64,000 nucleotides of DNA from JAVBJV01 sp031546815 (GTDB taxonomy: Bacteria > Pseudomonadota > Alphaproteobacteria > Acetobacterales > Acetobacteraceae). Under the pieces are notes generated by a model. The model searched no databases, had not been told where the DNA came from, and worked only from the letters and a program-made list of their open reading frames with translations. The stretch lies in contig JAVBJV010000027.1 in assembly GCA_031546815.1 (NCBI GenBank), positions 1-64,000 on the forward strand, in the 5' to 3' direction. Below, in pieces: positions 6,766 to 14,030 of this stretch (its first letter is position 1; every line of letters starts with the position of its first letter). The translations under genes and the position numbers were made by a program.

Positions 6766-9570
6766 TTAATGCGCTTCGGACCAGTTCTTTCCTGCACCAA
6801 CTTCCACGATCAGAGGCACGCTTAAACTCTCGGCATTTTCCATCACCGAACGCACAACCTGCTTCAGCTGAGTCACTTCCAAGTCGGGTGCTTCGAACAG
6901 CAATTCGTCGTGCACCTGCAACAACATGCGCGTCTGCAATCCTGCTTCCGCCAATGCTGCGGGCAGCCTCACCATCGCGCGCTTGATGATGTCGGACGCG
7001 CCGCCCTGCAACGGCGCGTTGATCGCCTGTCGTTCAGCATAGGAGCGGCGCGCGCCGTTCTTGTCGGCGATGCCCGGAACCCAGCATCGCCGCCCGAACG
7101 GGGTCAGCACATAACCATTGATGCGCGCCTGTTCCTTGGTGTGTTCCATATAGGCGCGAATGCCCGGATAGCGCGCGAAATACGCATCGATGTAACGCTT
7201 CGCCTCGCCCGCATCGACGCCCAGCTGCCGCGCCAGACCAAAGGCCGAGATGCCATAGATGATGCCGAAATTCACCGCCTTGGCCTGCCGGCGCACCAGC
7301 GGGTCCATGCCCGCCATCGGCACGCCGAACACTTCGCTCGCCGTGCGGGCGTGAATGTCCTCGCCATCGATGAAGGCCTGCCGCAGGGTCGGCACATCGG
7401 CCACGTGGGCCAGCAAGCGCAGTTCAATCTGCGAATAGTCGGCCGAAACCAGTACGTACCCCGGCTCGGCGATAAACGCGCGACGAATACGCGCGCCCTC
7501 TTCCGTGCGGATGGGAATGTTCTGCAGGTTCGGGTCGGATGACGACAACCGCCCCGTGGTGGTCAGCGCCATCGCAAAGCTGGTGTGCACGCGCCCGGTT
7601 GCCGAGTTTATCTGTTCAACCAACGCATCGGCGTAGGTCGATTTCAGTTTCGCCAATTGCCGCCACGCGACGACCTGCGACGGCAGTTCGTGCCCCTGTT
7701 CGGCGAGACCCTCCAGCACCGACGCATCGGTGCCCCACGCGCCGGTCTTCAGACGCTTGCCGCCGGGCAGGCCCATTTCGTCGAACAGGATCTCGCCCAA
7801 CTGCTTGGGCGACGCCACGTTGAAGCTGCGTCCGGCAAGGCGATGGATCTCGGTCTCCATCACCGCCATGCGCTTGGCAAAATCGGCCGACATCGCGGCA
7901 AGTTCCACCGCATCGACCTTCACGCCTGCCAGTTCCATCTCCATCAGCACCTGGATCAGGCGACGTTCGATCTGTTCATACAGCGCCAGCACCTGCGTCG
8001 GGCGCAGCTGCGGCTTCAGCACCTGCCACAGGCGCAACGTGACGTCGGTGTCTTCCGCCGCATAGGCTGTCGCGCGGTCCAGCGGCACATGGTCGAAACT
8101 GACGCGCCCCTTGCCGGTGCCGGTCACCTGATCGTAGCTGATCGCCGAATGGCCCAGATGCAGCAACGCAAGCTCGTCCATCCCCTGCCCGTGCCGCCCG
8201 GCATCCAGCGCATAGGAAATCAGCATCGTGTCGTCGATCGGCGTCACCACACAGCCGCCATTCTGCGTCTGTGCCAGCACCATCAGATCGTATTTCGCGT
8301 TGTGCAGCACCTTCAGCACCGACGCATCGGCAAGCAATGGCGCCATCGCTTCCATTGCCTCGGTCAGGTCCAGCTGCTGCGGCTTTTCGCTCAGCAGATC
8401 ACTGCCGCCATGGCGCAACGGCACGTAGCACGAGCGCCCCGGTGCGGTGGCCAGCGAAAACCCGACCATCCGCGCACGCATCGCATCGAGTGAATCGGTC
8501 TCCGTATCCAGCGCCACCACACCGGCCTTCCGCGCTTCCGCGATCCAGCGATGCAGGGCATCCAGCGTGGTCACGGTTTCATACGGGCCATACGGCACAT
8601 CGGACGGATTGGCCGTCACCGCGGGCGCGGGCACCACCGGTTCGCGCGTTGCCGGAGCAGCACTGCCGCTAATACCCAGCCGCGCCGCGACACTGCGGAA
8701 ACCCTGCGCGGCCAAAAACACCGACAGCCGGTCAGCATCGAATTCGCGCGCGCGCAGATCCTCCAGCGGGCATGGCAGCGGCACGTTTTCGTCCAGAATC
8801 ACCAAGCGGCGCGACATGCGCGCAGACTCGGCATGTTCGATCAGCGCGTCACGCCGCTTGGATGCCTTCATACCCGGCGCTGCCGCCAGCACCGCTTCCA
8901 GATCGCCGTATTCTTGAATGAGTGTCGCGGCACCCTTGGGGCCGATACCGGGCACACCTGGAACGTTATCGACCGAATCGCCCATCAGGGCCTGCACCTC
9001 GATCACTTTTTCGGGGGGCACGCCGAAGCGTTCCAGAACCTCGGCCGGGCCGATGGTCTTCTGCTTCATCGCGTCCTGCATCTCGACGCCGGGGCGGACG
9101 AGTTGCATCAGGTCTTTATCCGACGAGATGATCGTCACCCGTACCCCGGCCTCGGCCGCCACGCGGGCATAGGTCGCGATCAGGTCGTCGGCTTCGAAGC
9201 CCGCCAGTTCGATGGCCTTCACGCCGAACGCGTCGGTCGCTTCACGGGTCAGCGCAAACTGCGGCACCAGTTCGGGCGGCGGCGGCGGGCGCTGGGCTTT
9301 GTATTCGGGGTAGAAGTCGTTGCGGAACGTGCGGCGACCCGCATCGAAGATCACCGCCACATGCGTGCCGACATGGTCTTTCAGCAACCGGCCGAGCATG
9401 TTGGTGAACCCGAACACCGCATTCACCGGCGTGCCGTCGGGCCGCGTCATCGGCGGCAATGCGTGGAACGCCCGGAAGATGAAACCCGAACCATCGATCA
9501 GGATCAGGTGCTGGGCGTTTTCCACGCTCTGAGAGGGCACGTTAGTGCCCGTGATCCGCGCCGTCTCCAT
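6766..9570 (-). CDS. polA: DNA polymerase I
   Basis: Repair and Okazaki-fragment polymerase, 934 residues from ATG 9570. Three domains are recognisable in order. The 5' nuclease has LIDGSGFIFRAFHALPPM, DDLIATYA, SSDKDLMQLV and GDSVDNVPGVPGIGPKGAA. The 3'-5' proofreading exonuclease has its acids kept (ALDTETDSL, NAKYDLMVL, YAAEDTDVTL). The family A polymerase has SADYSQIELR (motif A), RRQAKAVNFGIIYG (motif B) and LQVHDELLFEAP (motif C). The frame is open further upstream but there runs through the zinc-finger gene, so those residues are rejected. ATG 9570 overlaps that gene by 29 bases; a GTG at 9540 is the other candidate. Confidence 0.96.
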   Translation of the reverse strand: METARITGTNVPSQSVENAQHLILIDGSGFIFRAFHALPPMTRPDGTPVNAVFGFTNMLGRLLKDHVGTHVAVIFDAGRRTFRNDFYPEYKAQRPPPPPELVPQFALTREATDAFGVKAIELAGFEADDLIATYARVAAEAGVRVTIISSDKDLMQLVRPGVEMQDAMKQKTIGPAEVLERFGVPPEKVIEVQALMGDSVDNVPGVPGIGPKGAATLIQEYGDLEAVLAAAPGMKASKRRDALIEHAESARMSRRLVILDENVPLPCPLEDLRAREFDADRLSVFLAAQGFRSVAARLGISGSAAPATREPVVPAPAVTANPSDVPYGPYETVTTLDALHRWIAEARKAGVVALDTETDSLDAMRARMVGFSLATAPGRSCYVPLRHGGSDLLSEKPQQLDLTEAMEAMAPLLADASVLKVLHNAKYDLMVLAQTQNGGCVVTPIDDTMLISYALDAGRHGQGMDELALLHLGHSAISYDQVTGTGKGRVSFDHVPLDRATAYAAEDTDVTLRLWQVLKPQLRPTQVLALYEQIERRLIQVLMEMELAGVKVDAVELAAMSADFAKRMAVMETEIHRLAGRSFNVASPKQLGEILFDEMGLPGGKRLKTGAWGTDASVLEGLAEQGHELPSQVVAWRQLAKLKSTYADALVEQINSATGRVHTSFAMALTTTGRLSSSDPNLQNIPIRTEEGARIRRAFIAEPGYVLVSADYSQIELRLLAHVADVPTLRQAFIDGEDIHARTASEVFGVPMAGMDPLVRRQAKAVNFGIIYGISAFGLARQLGVDAGEAKRYIDAYFARYPGIRAYMEHTKEQARINGYVLTPFGRRCWVPGIADKNGARRSYAERQAINAPLQGGASDIIKRAMVRLPAALAEAGLQTRMLLQVHDELLFEAPDLEVTQLKQVVRSVMENAESLSVPLIVEVGAGKNWSEAH

Positions 9571-9730
9571 CAAGCACGAACAGACGCGAGCAGTACGGGC
9601 ATTCCGCATCGCGGTCCGCAATGCGCAGGAACACGCGCGGATGCCCCAGCGCCGTGCCGCCATCGCACGAGACGGTGCGGCTGGTTGTGTGAATCACCTC
9701 GGTCGGGGTGCGCGTGGGGGCGTCCGTCAT
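9542..9730 (-). CDS. Small CHCC-type zinc-finger protein
   Basis: 62 residues from ATG 9730 to TAA at 9542. The core reads VSCDGGTALGHPRVFLRI and then CPYCSRLFVL, giving the Cys-x8-His-x14-Cys-x2-Cys spacing of the zf-CHCC family, whose mitochondrial relative is the NDUFS6-like subunit of complex I. The bacterial role is not settled and no partner is encoded here. Its stop lies 28 bases inside the preferred polA start, so the two are probably translated from one transcript. The reading frame stays open to 9931, but those upstream codons cover the promoter of the divergent hydrolase and are not supported. Confidence 0.8.
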   Translation of the reverse strand: MTDAPTRTPTEVIHTTSRTVSCDGGTALGHPRVFLRIADRDAECPYCSRLFVLDGDGADHGH

Positions 9731-9806
9731 TCTCTTCGTCCTATGGTCGGAAACAGACATCAATGATAGCGATACCACCGCTTCGTTCAACACCTGTGGG
9801 GCAGAG

Positions 9807-10811
9807 ATGCAGTTTGTCGCAATAATTCTTGTCGCAATGCTGGCGGCCTGCGCCCCGCTGGTCGAGCCAGCCGGCCCCACCGTGATGCATTCGGCCATGG
9901 ACGATACCGCCTTCACCATGCAAGACGGCACGCGCCTGCCCTATCGCGTCTGGCAGCCGGAAGCGGCGCCCAAGGCCGTTATTCTGGCGCTGCACGGCAT
10001 GAATGGCAGCCGCAATACCTGGCTGCTGCCCGCCCCGGTCTTCGCGGAGCACGGTATTGCCGTCTACGCGCCCGACCAGCGCGGCTTTGGCGACACCCCC
10101 ACCCGCACCATCTGGGCCGGGGCCGAAAGCATGGCGGCCGACGCCACAACCATGGCCCGGCTGCTGCGCTGGCGGTACCCGCAGGTAAAAATCTACGCGA
10201 TGGGCGAGAGCATGGGCGCCGCCGTACTGATGGCCGCCACCACCGGCCCCGCCCCTCCGCCAGTAGACGGATATATCCTGATCGCCCCCGCCGTGCGCGG
10301 TCGGGCCACCATGAACGGACTGACGCGCGGGGCACTGTGGACTCTGGCACGGATTCTGGGGCCGTTGGGATTTTACGACTCCATGCCCGGCATCACCCCC
10401 ACCGATAACCGTGAGGCGCTGATCACCCGCTGGAACGACCCGCTGACCATCCGCACCACGCGGCTGGATACGCTGTCCGGGCTGGTGGACCTAATGGACA
10501 CTGCCCGCGACGCCGCACCCCGCCTGCGCGCGCCGACTCTGCTGGTCTATGGCGGGCGGGACCAGCTGGTGCCCGGCCCCAGCACTGCCAGCCTGTTATG
10601 CAGCCTGCCGTCCGCTGTGCGGGTGGGTATGTATCCGAACGGCTATCACATGCTGTTGCGCGACCGGCAGCGGGCCGAGCCGATCGGCGATATCGCCGCC
10701 TGGATCGCCAATCCCACTGCCGCGCTGCCCAGCGGTGCTGAACAGCAAGCGCGGAACTGGCTGGCCAACCGCCCCGGCGATGGCACGAACTGCCAACGCA
10801 GCGCGTTATAA
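9807..10811 (+). CDS. Alpha/beta hydrolase lipoprotein (monoacylglycerol lipase-like)
   Basis: 334 residues starting with a lipoprotein signal peptide; the lipobox LAAC places the lipidated cysteine near residue 15. The hydrolase core has LALHGMNGS (oxyanion region), the nucleophile elbow GESMG, YGGRDQLVP for the acid and NGYHMLL for the histidine: the serine-aminopeptidase/monoglyceride-lipase layout. A lipid-ester substrate at the cell envelope is the reasonable guess, but specificity cannot be read. ATG 9807 follows GGGGCAGAG; earlier in-frame codons lie in the divergent promoter region. Transcribed away from the zinc-finger/polA pair, with 119 bases before the first porin. Confidence 0.85.
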   Translation: MQFVAIILVAMLAACAPLVEPAGPTVMHSAMDDTAFTMQDGTRLPYRVWQPEAAPKAVILALHGMNGSRNTWLLPAPVFAEHGIAVYAPDQRGFGDTPTRTIWAGAESMAADATTMARLLRWRYPQVKIYAMGESMGAAVLMAATTGPAPPPVDGYILIAPAVRGRATMNGLTRGALWTLARILGPLGFYDSMPGITPTDNREALITRWNDPLTIRTTRLDTLSGLVDLMDTARDAAPRLRAPTLLVYGGRDQLVPGPSTASLLCSLPSAVRVGMYPNGYHMLLRDRQRAEPIGDIAAWIANPTAALPSGAEQQARNWLANRPGDGTNCQRSAL

Positions 10812-10930
10812 TGAAAAATGAAATCGCATCTAAAGTTGCAGAAAATACCCCGAGTGCTATTTCGCCCGCGAATATTTCCGTTCTAGATGCTGGTAATCAA
10901 GCTGTAGTATCTCACCAAATGGAAACGTTC

Positions 10931-11653
10931 ATGCGCAAATGCCTGGCTGTCCTTCCGGTCCTCGCCGCCCTTGCACCCTGTGCCGCCATGGCGCAGCACC
11001 AGTCCGACAGCCTGGGGCTGACCATTACGCCGACCGTTTCGCTCACCACCGACTATGTGGACCGCGGCCTCAGCCAGACCCGCAATGACCCGGCCTTGCA
11101 GGGCACGTTGGATATCGAACACAGCTCGGGCATCTATGTCGGCGCTTTCATCAGCAATGTGCGCAACGTCGATGCGCGCGTCGAAGTGGATGGCACGCTG
11201 GGGTACCGATTCTCGCTCGGCCCGGTGAAGATGGATGTCAGCGGGAACTGGTATCAGTATCTCCAAGACAATGACGATCTGAGCTATGCCGAATTCATCG
11301 CCAAGGCTTCGTATGAAACCGGCCCCGTCACCTGGCAGGGGCAGGTTGCCTTTGCGCCGGATATCGCCCCGCGCGCTGGCAACGCCTGGTACGCCGAGGG
11401 CGGAGCCGATCTGGCGCTGCCGTTGGATCTGACGGTTTCGGGCCGGGTTGGGTATCTGTGGGTTGAAAACAATGCCCGTTTCGGCCTGCCCAATTACAGC
11501 AACTGGTCGCTGGCGGTTTCGCGCGAATTCTTCGGGGTGGATTTCACGCTGGGCTATTACGACACCGATGTCAGCAAGAACACCTGCGTCACCGGCACCG
11601 GCTACGACATCTGCGGCGCGCGGGTTGTGCTGACGGCATCGCTGACGTTCTAG
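10931..11653 (+). CDS. TorF-type (TIGR02001-like) outer membrane porin, copy 1
   Basis: 240 residues, a predicted small outer-membrane beta barrel. The signal peptide ends at AMA-Q (about residue 21). The mature part opens with LTITPTVSLTTDYVDRGLSQ, typical of the family, and alternates short beta strands up to a terminal phenylalanine (VVLTASLTF), the usual BAM recognition end. Start chosen at ATG 10931 because GGAA lies six bases upstream and the signal peptide then starts correctly; open codons back to 10811 would bury it. It is paralogous to the gene at 11998. Its TAG stop lies inside the left end of the 148-bp repeat. Confidence 0.82.
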   Translation: MRKCLAVLPVLAALAPCAAMAQHQSDSLGLTITPTVSLTTDYVDRGLSQTRNDPALQGTLDIEHSSGIYVGAFISNVRNVDARVEVDGTLGYRFSLGPVKMDVSGNWYQYLQDNDDLSYAEFIAKASYETGPVTWQGQVAFAPDIAPRAGNAWYAEGGADLALPLDLTVSGRVGYLWVENNARFGLPNYSNWSLAVSREFFGVDFTLGYYDTDVSKNTCVTGTGYDICGARVVLTASLTF

Positions 11654-11797
11654 GACCAATCATCCTTCAGTTCAGATTGAGCCGAAAATGGCGCTTGTCG
11701 AGAACCGTCGCGCAGCGGACTTAACGCCCGTGAGCAGCGGAAGCGCAGAAAAGTGCCGTTTGCAGGCCAATATGGGCTGAAGGACGATCGGTCCTGG
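11650..11797 (+). repeat. 148-bp inverted-end dispersed repeat, copy A
   Basis: A full-length copy. The left end (11650-11670) and right end (11777-11797) are imperfect inverted repeats of 21 bases matching at 18 positions. The interior is colinear, without gaps, with the copy at 44741-44888; by eye about 19 of 148 positions differ, most of them in the ends. It encodes no convincing protein. The TAG stop of the first porin is bases 2-4 of the element. The right end continues into a second foldback, CGATCGGTCC-TG-GGACCGATCG (11785-11806, 10-bp perfect arms). Confidence 0.85.
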
Positions 11798-11997
11798 GAC
11801 CGATCGCTCGTTACCCCCCGCAGGAAGACTGGCACGGCCACGCATTCTCACGCTGGCCGCTTGCCTGGCGCGTTTTTAATCAAAACACCCCACAAACGAT
11901 GTTGCATCGCAACATTTTTGCCGATATTTTACCCAAATAACAAGTGCCCCTATGAATTTGACTAAAATTAGGGCATATAATGAGGAAAAAATAGGCA
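11798..11997. other. Leader region of the second porin gene
   Basis: This part of the 344-base gap between the porins is visibly AT-richer than its surroundings. It holds the hairpin at 11899-11919, a TTTACC (11928) / TATGAA (11951) pair spaced 17 bases that could be a promoter, a TATAAT at 11976 without a well-placed -35, and GAGGA at 11982-11986 as ribosome site for the ATG at 11998. No coding sequence is seen. Confidence 0.4.
11899..11919 (+). terminator. Putative terminator or attenuator between the porins
   Basis: ATGTTGC-ATC-GCAACAT followed by TTTT: a seven-pair stem, three-base loop and short U tract. An overlapping alternative, CGATG-TTG-CATCG (11897-11909), would exclude it. It either ends the first porin transcript or sits in the leader of the second. 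Confidence 0.45.
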
Positions 11998-12732
11998 ATG
12001 AAACGTCCTGTCCAGTCTCTTCTCCTCGCTGCCGGGTTGTTCGGCACCCTCCCTCCAGCCGCACGGGCGCAACAGGCAATCGATTCTCTGGGGCTGACGG
12101 TCACCACCAGCGTTACCCTGTCCACCGACTATCTATTCCGCGGAATCAGCCAGACTGACACCGGCCCCGCCATTCAGGGCAGCGTCGATATCGAACATAG
12201 CAGTGGGCTGTACCTCGCCGGTTTCGCCAGCAACGTGGATTTCGGCGATGCCAGCATCGAAACCGATCTCAGCTTCGGCTACCGCACGGCGCTCGGCGCA
12301 CTGAAGCTGGATCTGGGCGGTATCTGGTATGCCTATCCCGGCGCTGACAACGATCTCGACTTCTTTGAATTTGCGGCGCGCGGCAGTTATCCGGTCGGCC
12401 CGGTCACACTGCTGGCTGGGGTATATTACTCGCCGCAATTCCAGGCACGCGCCGGGAACGGCTGGTACACCGAAGGCGGGGTCGATATCGCCCTGCCCTG
12501 GGAACTGACCCTGTCCAGCCGCGGGGGCTACCAGTGGATCGAAAAGAACGACCGCTTCGGGCTGGATGATTTCGCCAACTGGTCGGTCTCGGTCGCGCGC
12601 AGTTTCTATGGGTTCCGCTTCAGCGTCGGCTATTACGATACCAGCATCGGCAAGGGCGACTGCCCGCTGGGCACAGGCGGATCCAATATCTGCGAAGCCC
12701 GCGCCCTGGGCAGTGTCAGCCGTACTTTCTGA
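11998..12732 (+). CDS. TorF-type (TIGR02001-like) outer membrane porin, copy 2
   Basis: 244 residues, clearly paralogous to the preceding porin: both share SLGLT, a ...TDY..RG.SQT opening, VDIEHSSGLY/IY, RAGN.WY.EGG and NWS.. blocks, and end in aromatic phenylalanine (SVSRTF). The signal peptide ends near ARA-Q (residue 24). The periodic aromatic and glycine pattern supports a beta barrel. Two cysteines near the C terminus (GDCPLGTGGSNICEA) are also present in copy 1 and may form a disulfide. Ribosome site GAGGA is 11 bases before the ATG. The solute is unknown. The two genes are separated by a 148-bp repeat and a separate leader, so they are probably regulated independently. Confidence 0.82.
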   Translation: MKRPVQSLLLAAGLFGTLPPAARAQQAIDSLGLTVTTSVTLSTDYLFRGISQTDTGPAIQGSVDIEHSSGLYLAGFASNVDFGDASIETDLSFGYRTALGALKLDLGGIWYAYPGADNDLDFFEFAARGSYPVGPVTLLAGVYYSPQFQARAGNGWYTEGGVDIALPWELTLSSRGGYQWIEKNDRFGLDDFANWSVSVARSFYGFRFSVGYYDTSIGKGDCPLGTGGSNICEARALGSVSRTF

Positions 12733-12798
12733 CAACGCGCGCAATCTTCGTCAGGGGGTATTCCGTTTTCCAGCCCGCTCCGCTACATGGAGCAGGCT

Positions 12799-12875
12799 GG
12801 ACCCGTAGCTCAGCTGGATAGAGTGTTGCCCTCCGAAGGCAAAGGTCGCGCGTTCGAATCGCGCCGGGTCCGCCA
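12799..12875 (+). tRNA. tRNA-Arg (anticodon CCG)
   Basis: 77 bases including an encoded CCA. The acceptor stem GGACCCG pairs with CGGGTCC. D arm, anticodon stem TTGCC/GGCAA with loop CTCCGAA (anticodon CCG, reading CGG) and the T loop TTCGAAT are all standard. No integrated element or duplicated 3' end is visible next to it. Confidence 0.96.
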
Positions 12876-13144
12876 TTTTCTCACAATCGCATCAGATTCA
12901 GATTGCGATGCCGGGAATCCGTCGGCTCTGGGTGTTTTGTATTACCCAAATAACCGGCTGTTTTATTTACCAGAAAATTCAGTCCAAGGAAGAAATGCCT
13001 CGCCCGCACCCATGATGATGAGGTATTTTTACAACACGGTATTTTTGTTTTTATCGTATATTTTAAACACAACATCCGGTTTATAGTGTGGCTTCGAGCA
13101 GTTAACTGCTCGGCATACGATTAATAGTTATAAGGATATCCTCT
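12876..13144. other. AT-rich gap between tRNA-Arg and glsB
   Basis: 269 bases, much richer in A and T than the surrounding genes. It holds no supported gene. The last 60 bases carry the palindrome at 13095-13112, a TATAGT possible -10 at 13082 and the AGGATATCCT palindrome at 13133-13142 that overlaps the ribosome binding site of glsB. Confidence 0.5.
13095..13112. promoter_or_regulatory. 18-bp perfect palindrome upstream of glsB
   Basis: CGAGCAGTTAACTGCTCG lies 32 bases before the glsB start and a few bases downstream of a possible TATAGT -10 box. This is a natural place for a dimeric repressor operator or a 5' RNA hairpin. No identical site was seen elsewhere in the window. Confidence 0.45.
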
Positions 13145-13399
13145 ATGGATCCCGTTACACTTCTTATTTGGTTGCTTATTGGCGCGGTCGCTGGCTGGTT
13201 GGCCGGACAGATCGTCAAGGGCGGCGGCTTTGGCCTGGTGGGCGACATTATCGTCGGCATCATCGGCGCATTTATCGGCGGCTGGCTGGCCGGGAAGCTC
13301 GGCATCAACATCGGCGGCGGGCTGATCTCCTCGATCATCGTCGCGACGGGTGGTGCGATTGTGCTGCTCTTCATCCTGCGTCTGGTGAAGCGCGCCTGA
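13145..13399 (+). CDS. GlsB/YeaQ/YmgE family stress-response membrane protein
   Basis: 84 residues of almost wholly hydrophobic, glycine-rich sequence. Three membrane segments are readable (about 4-21, 29-49 and 57-79), with GAVAGWLAGQIVKGGGFG near the start and a basic end (RLVKRA). This is the transglycosylase-associated (YeaQ/YmgE/GlsB) family of small inner-membrane proteins, often stress induced and of unknown biochemical role. RBS AAGGA precedes ATG 13145. It is monocistronic, between its own leader and a convergent lipoprotein gene. Confidence 0.9.
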   Translation: MDPVTLLIWLLIGAVAGWLAGQIVKGGGFGLVGDIIVGIIGAFIGGWLAGKLGINIGGGLISSIIVATGGAIVLLFILRLVKRA

Positions 13400-13410
13400 A
13401 GATTCCGAGA

Positions 13411-13439
13411 CCGATCCGGGACTATTGCGCCCGGATCGG
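13411..13439. terminator. Inverted repeat between convergent genes
   Basis: CCGATCCGGG - nine-base loop - CCCGGATCGG: a perfect 10-bp stem lying between glsB and the convergent lipoprotein gene and covering the latter's stop codon. Neither strand has a U tract, so a strong Rho-independent terminator is not shown. Transcript end protection or a bidirectional stop is likely. Confidence 0.4.
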
Positions 13440-14027
13440 ACTATCCAGCGGCGGCAGAGGTGCGTGCCCCGATGTCGCAACCGGGGCTGAGCTATTATTC
13501 GGGGCCGGTGTTGGTGCGGGCGCTGTCGTCCCAGCCTGTTCGGTCGGCACGGGCGTGGTGTAATCCGCCACAATGCGCGCCTGTGCCCCGGCAATCAGCA
13601 GCACGCGCTGACCGGCCGGCAACGGGGTCTCGTCCTTCTGGGTGACCGACATCAGCTCGCCGCGCGTGTTGCGCACAACATATTCAAAGGCGACCGTGTC
13701 ATTCATGGCATGTTCGGTCGCCGTGCCCAGCAACCCGCCGACCACCGCACCACCGATACTGCCGATCGCCGTGGTGATGCCGCTGGCACCACCCTGTGCC
13801 CCTGAAACACCCCCAACAACACCGCCAACCGCGCCGCCCGTAGCAGCCCCGGCCGTGCCATCGGCCGAGATGTTGATCTGGCGCACGCCGACGATCACAC
13901 CCTGATCAACCTTGTTTGCCTGCTGCACGGCGCGCTGGGCGTAAGTGTCGGGGGAATAGCTGGGGCCACACCCCGCCAGACCACTCAGCGCCAGGGCGCA
14001 AACCGAAGCCTTCAGAAATCGTGCCAT
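13422..14027 (-). CDS. Glycine-zipper lipoprotein
   Basis: 201 residues. The signal peptide has lipobox LAGC (lipidated cysteine about residue 20), so it is likely anchored in the outer membrane. The middle (about 58-105) is a glycine zipper two-helix region (GAATGGAVGGVVGGVSGAQG and a second half GGAVVGGLLGTA), as in SlyB-like proteins, followed by a small beta-rich domain (YVVRNTRGELMSVTQ) and a Pro/Thr/Ala-rich tail. Family members affect envelope integrity; the exact role is unknown. It begins three bases after the ferredoxin-NADP reductase gene on the same strand, so the two are probably one transcript. Confidence 0.82.
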   Translation of the reverse strand: MARFLKASVCALALSGLAGCGPSYSPDTYAQRAVQQANKVDQGVIVGVRQINISADGTAGAATGGAVGGVVGGVSGAQGGASGITTAIGSIGGAVVGGLLGTATEHAMNDTVAFEYVVRNTRGELMSVTQKDETPLPAGQRVLLIAGAQARIVADYTTPVPTEQAGTTAPAPTPAPNNSSAPVATSGHAPLPPLDSPIRAQ

Positions 14028-14030
14028 CTG

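Noticed and set aside
10811..10930. A 40-codon N-terminal extension of the first porin, starting in the hydrolase stop
   Set aside because: It would bury the signal peptide; the ATG at 10931 has a ribosome site and correct signal peptide start.
11958..11981. TTGACT...TATAAT as promoter of the second porin
   Set aside because: The spacer is only 12 bases, too short for a sigma-70 type promoter.
12799..12875. tRNA-Arg as an integration site
   Set aside because: No integrase gene and no duplicated tRNA end are visible; the AT-rich DNA downstream is only 269 bases long.
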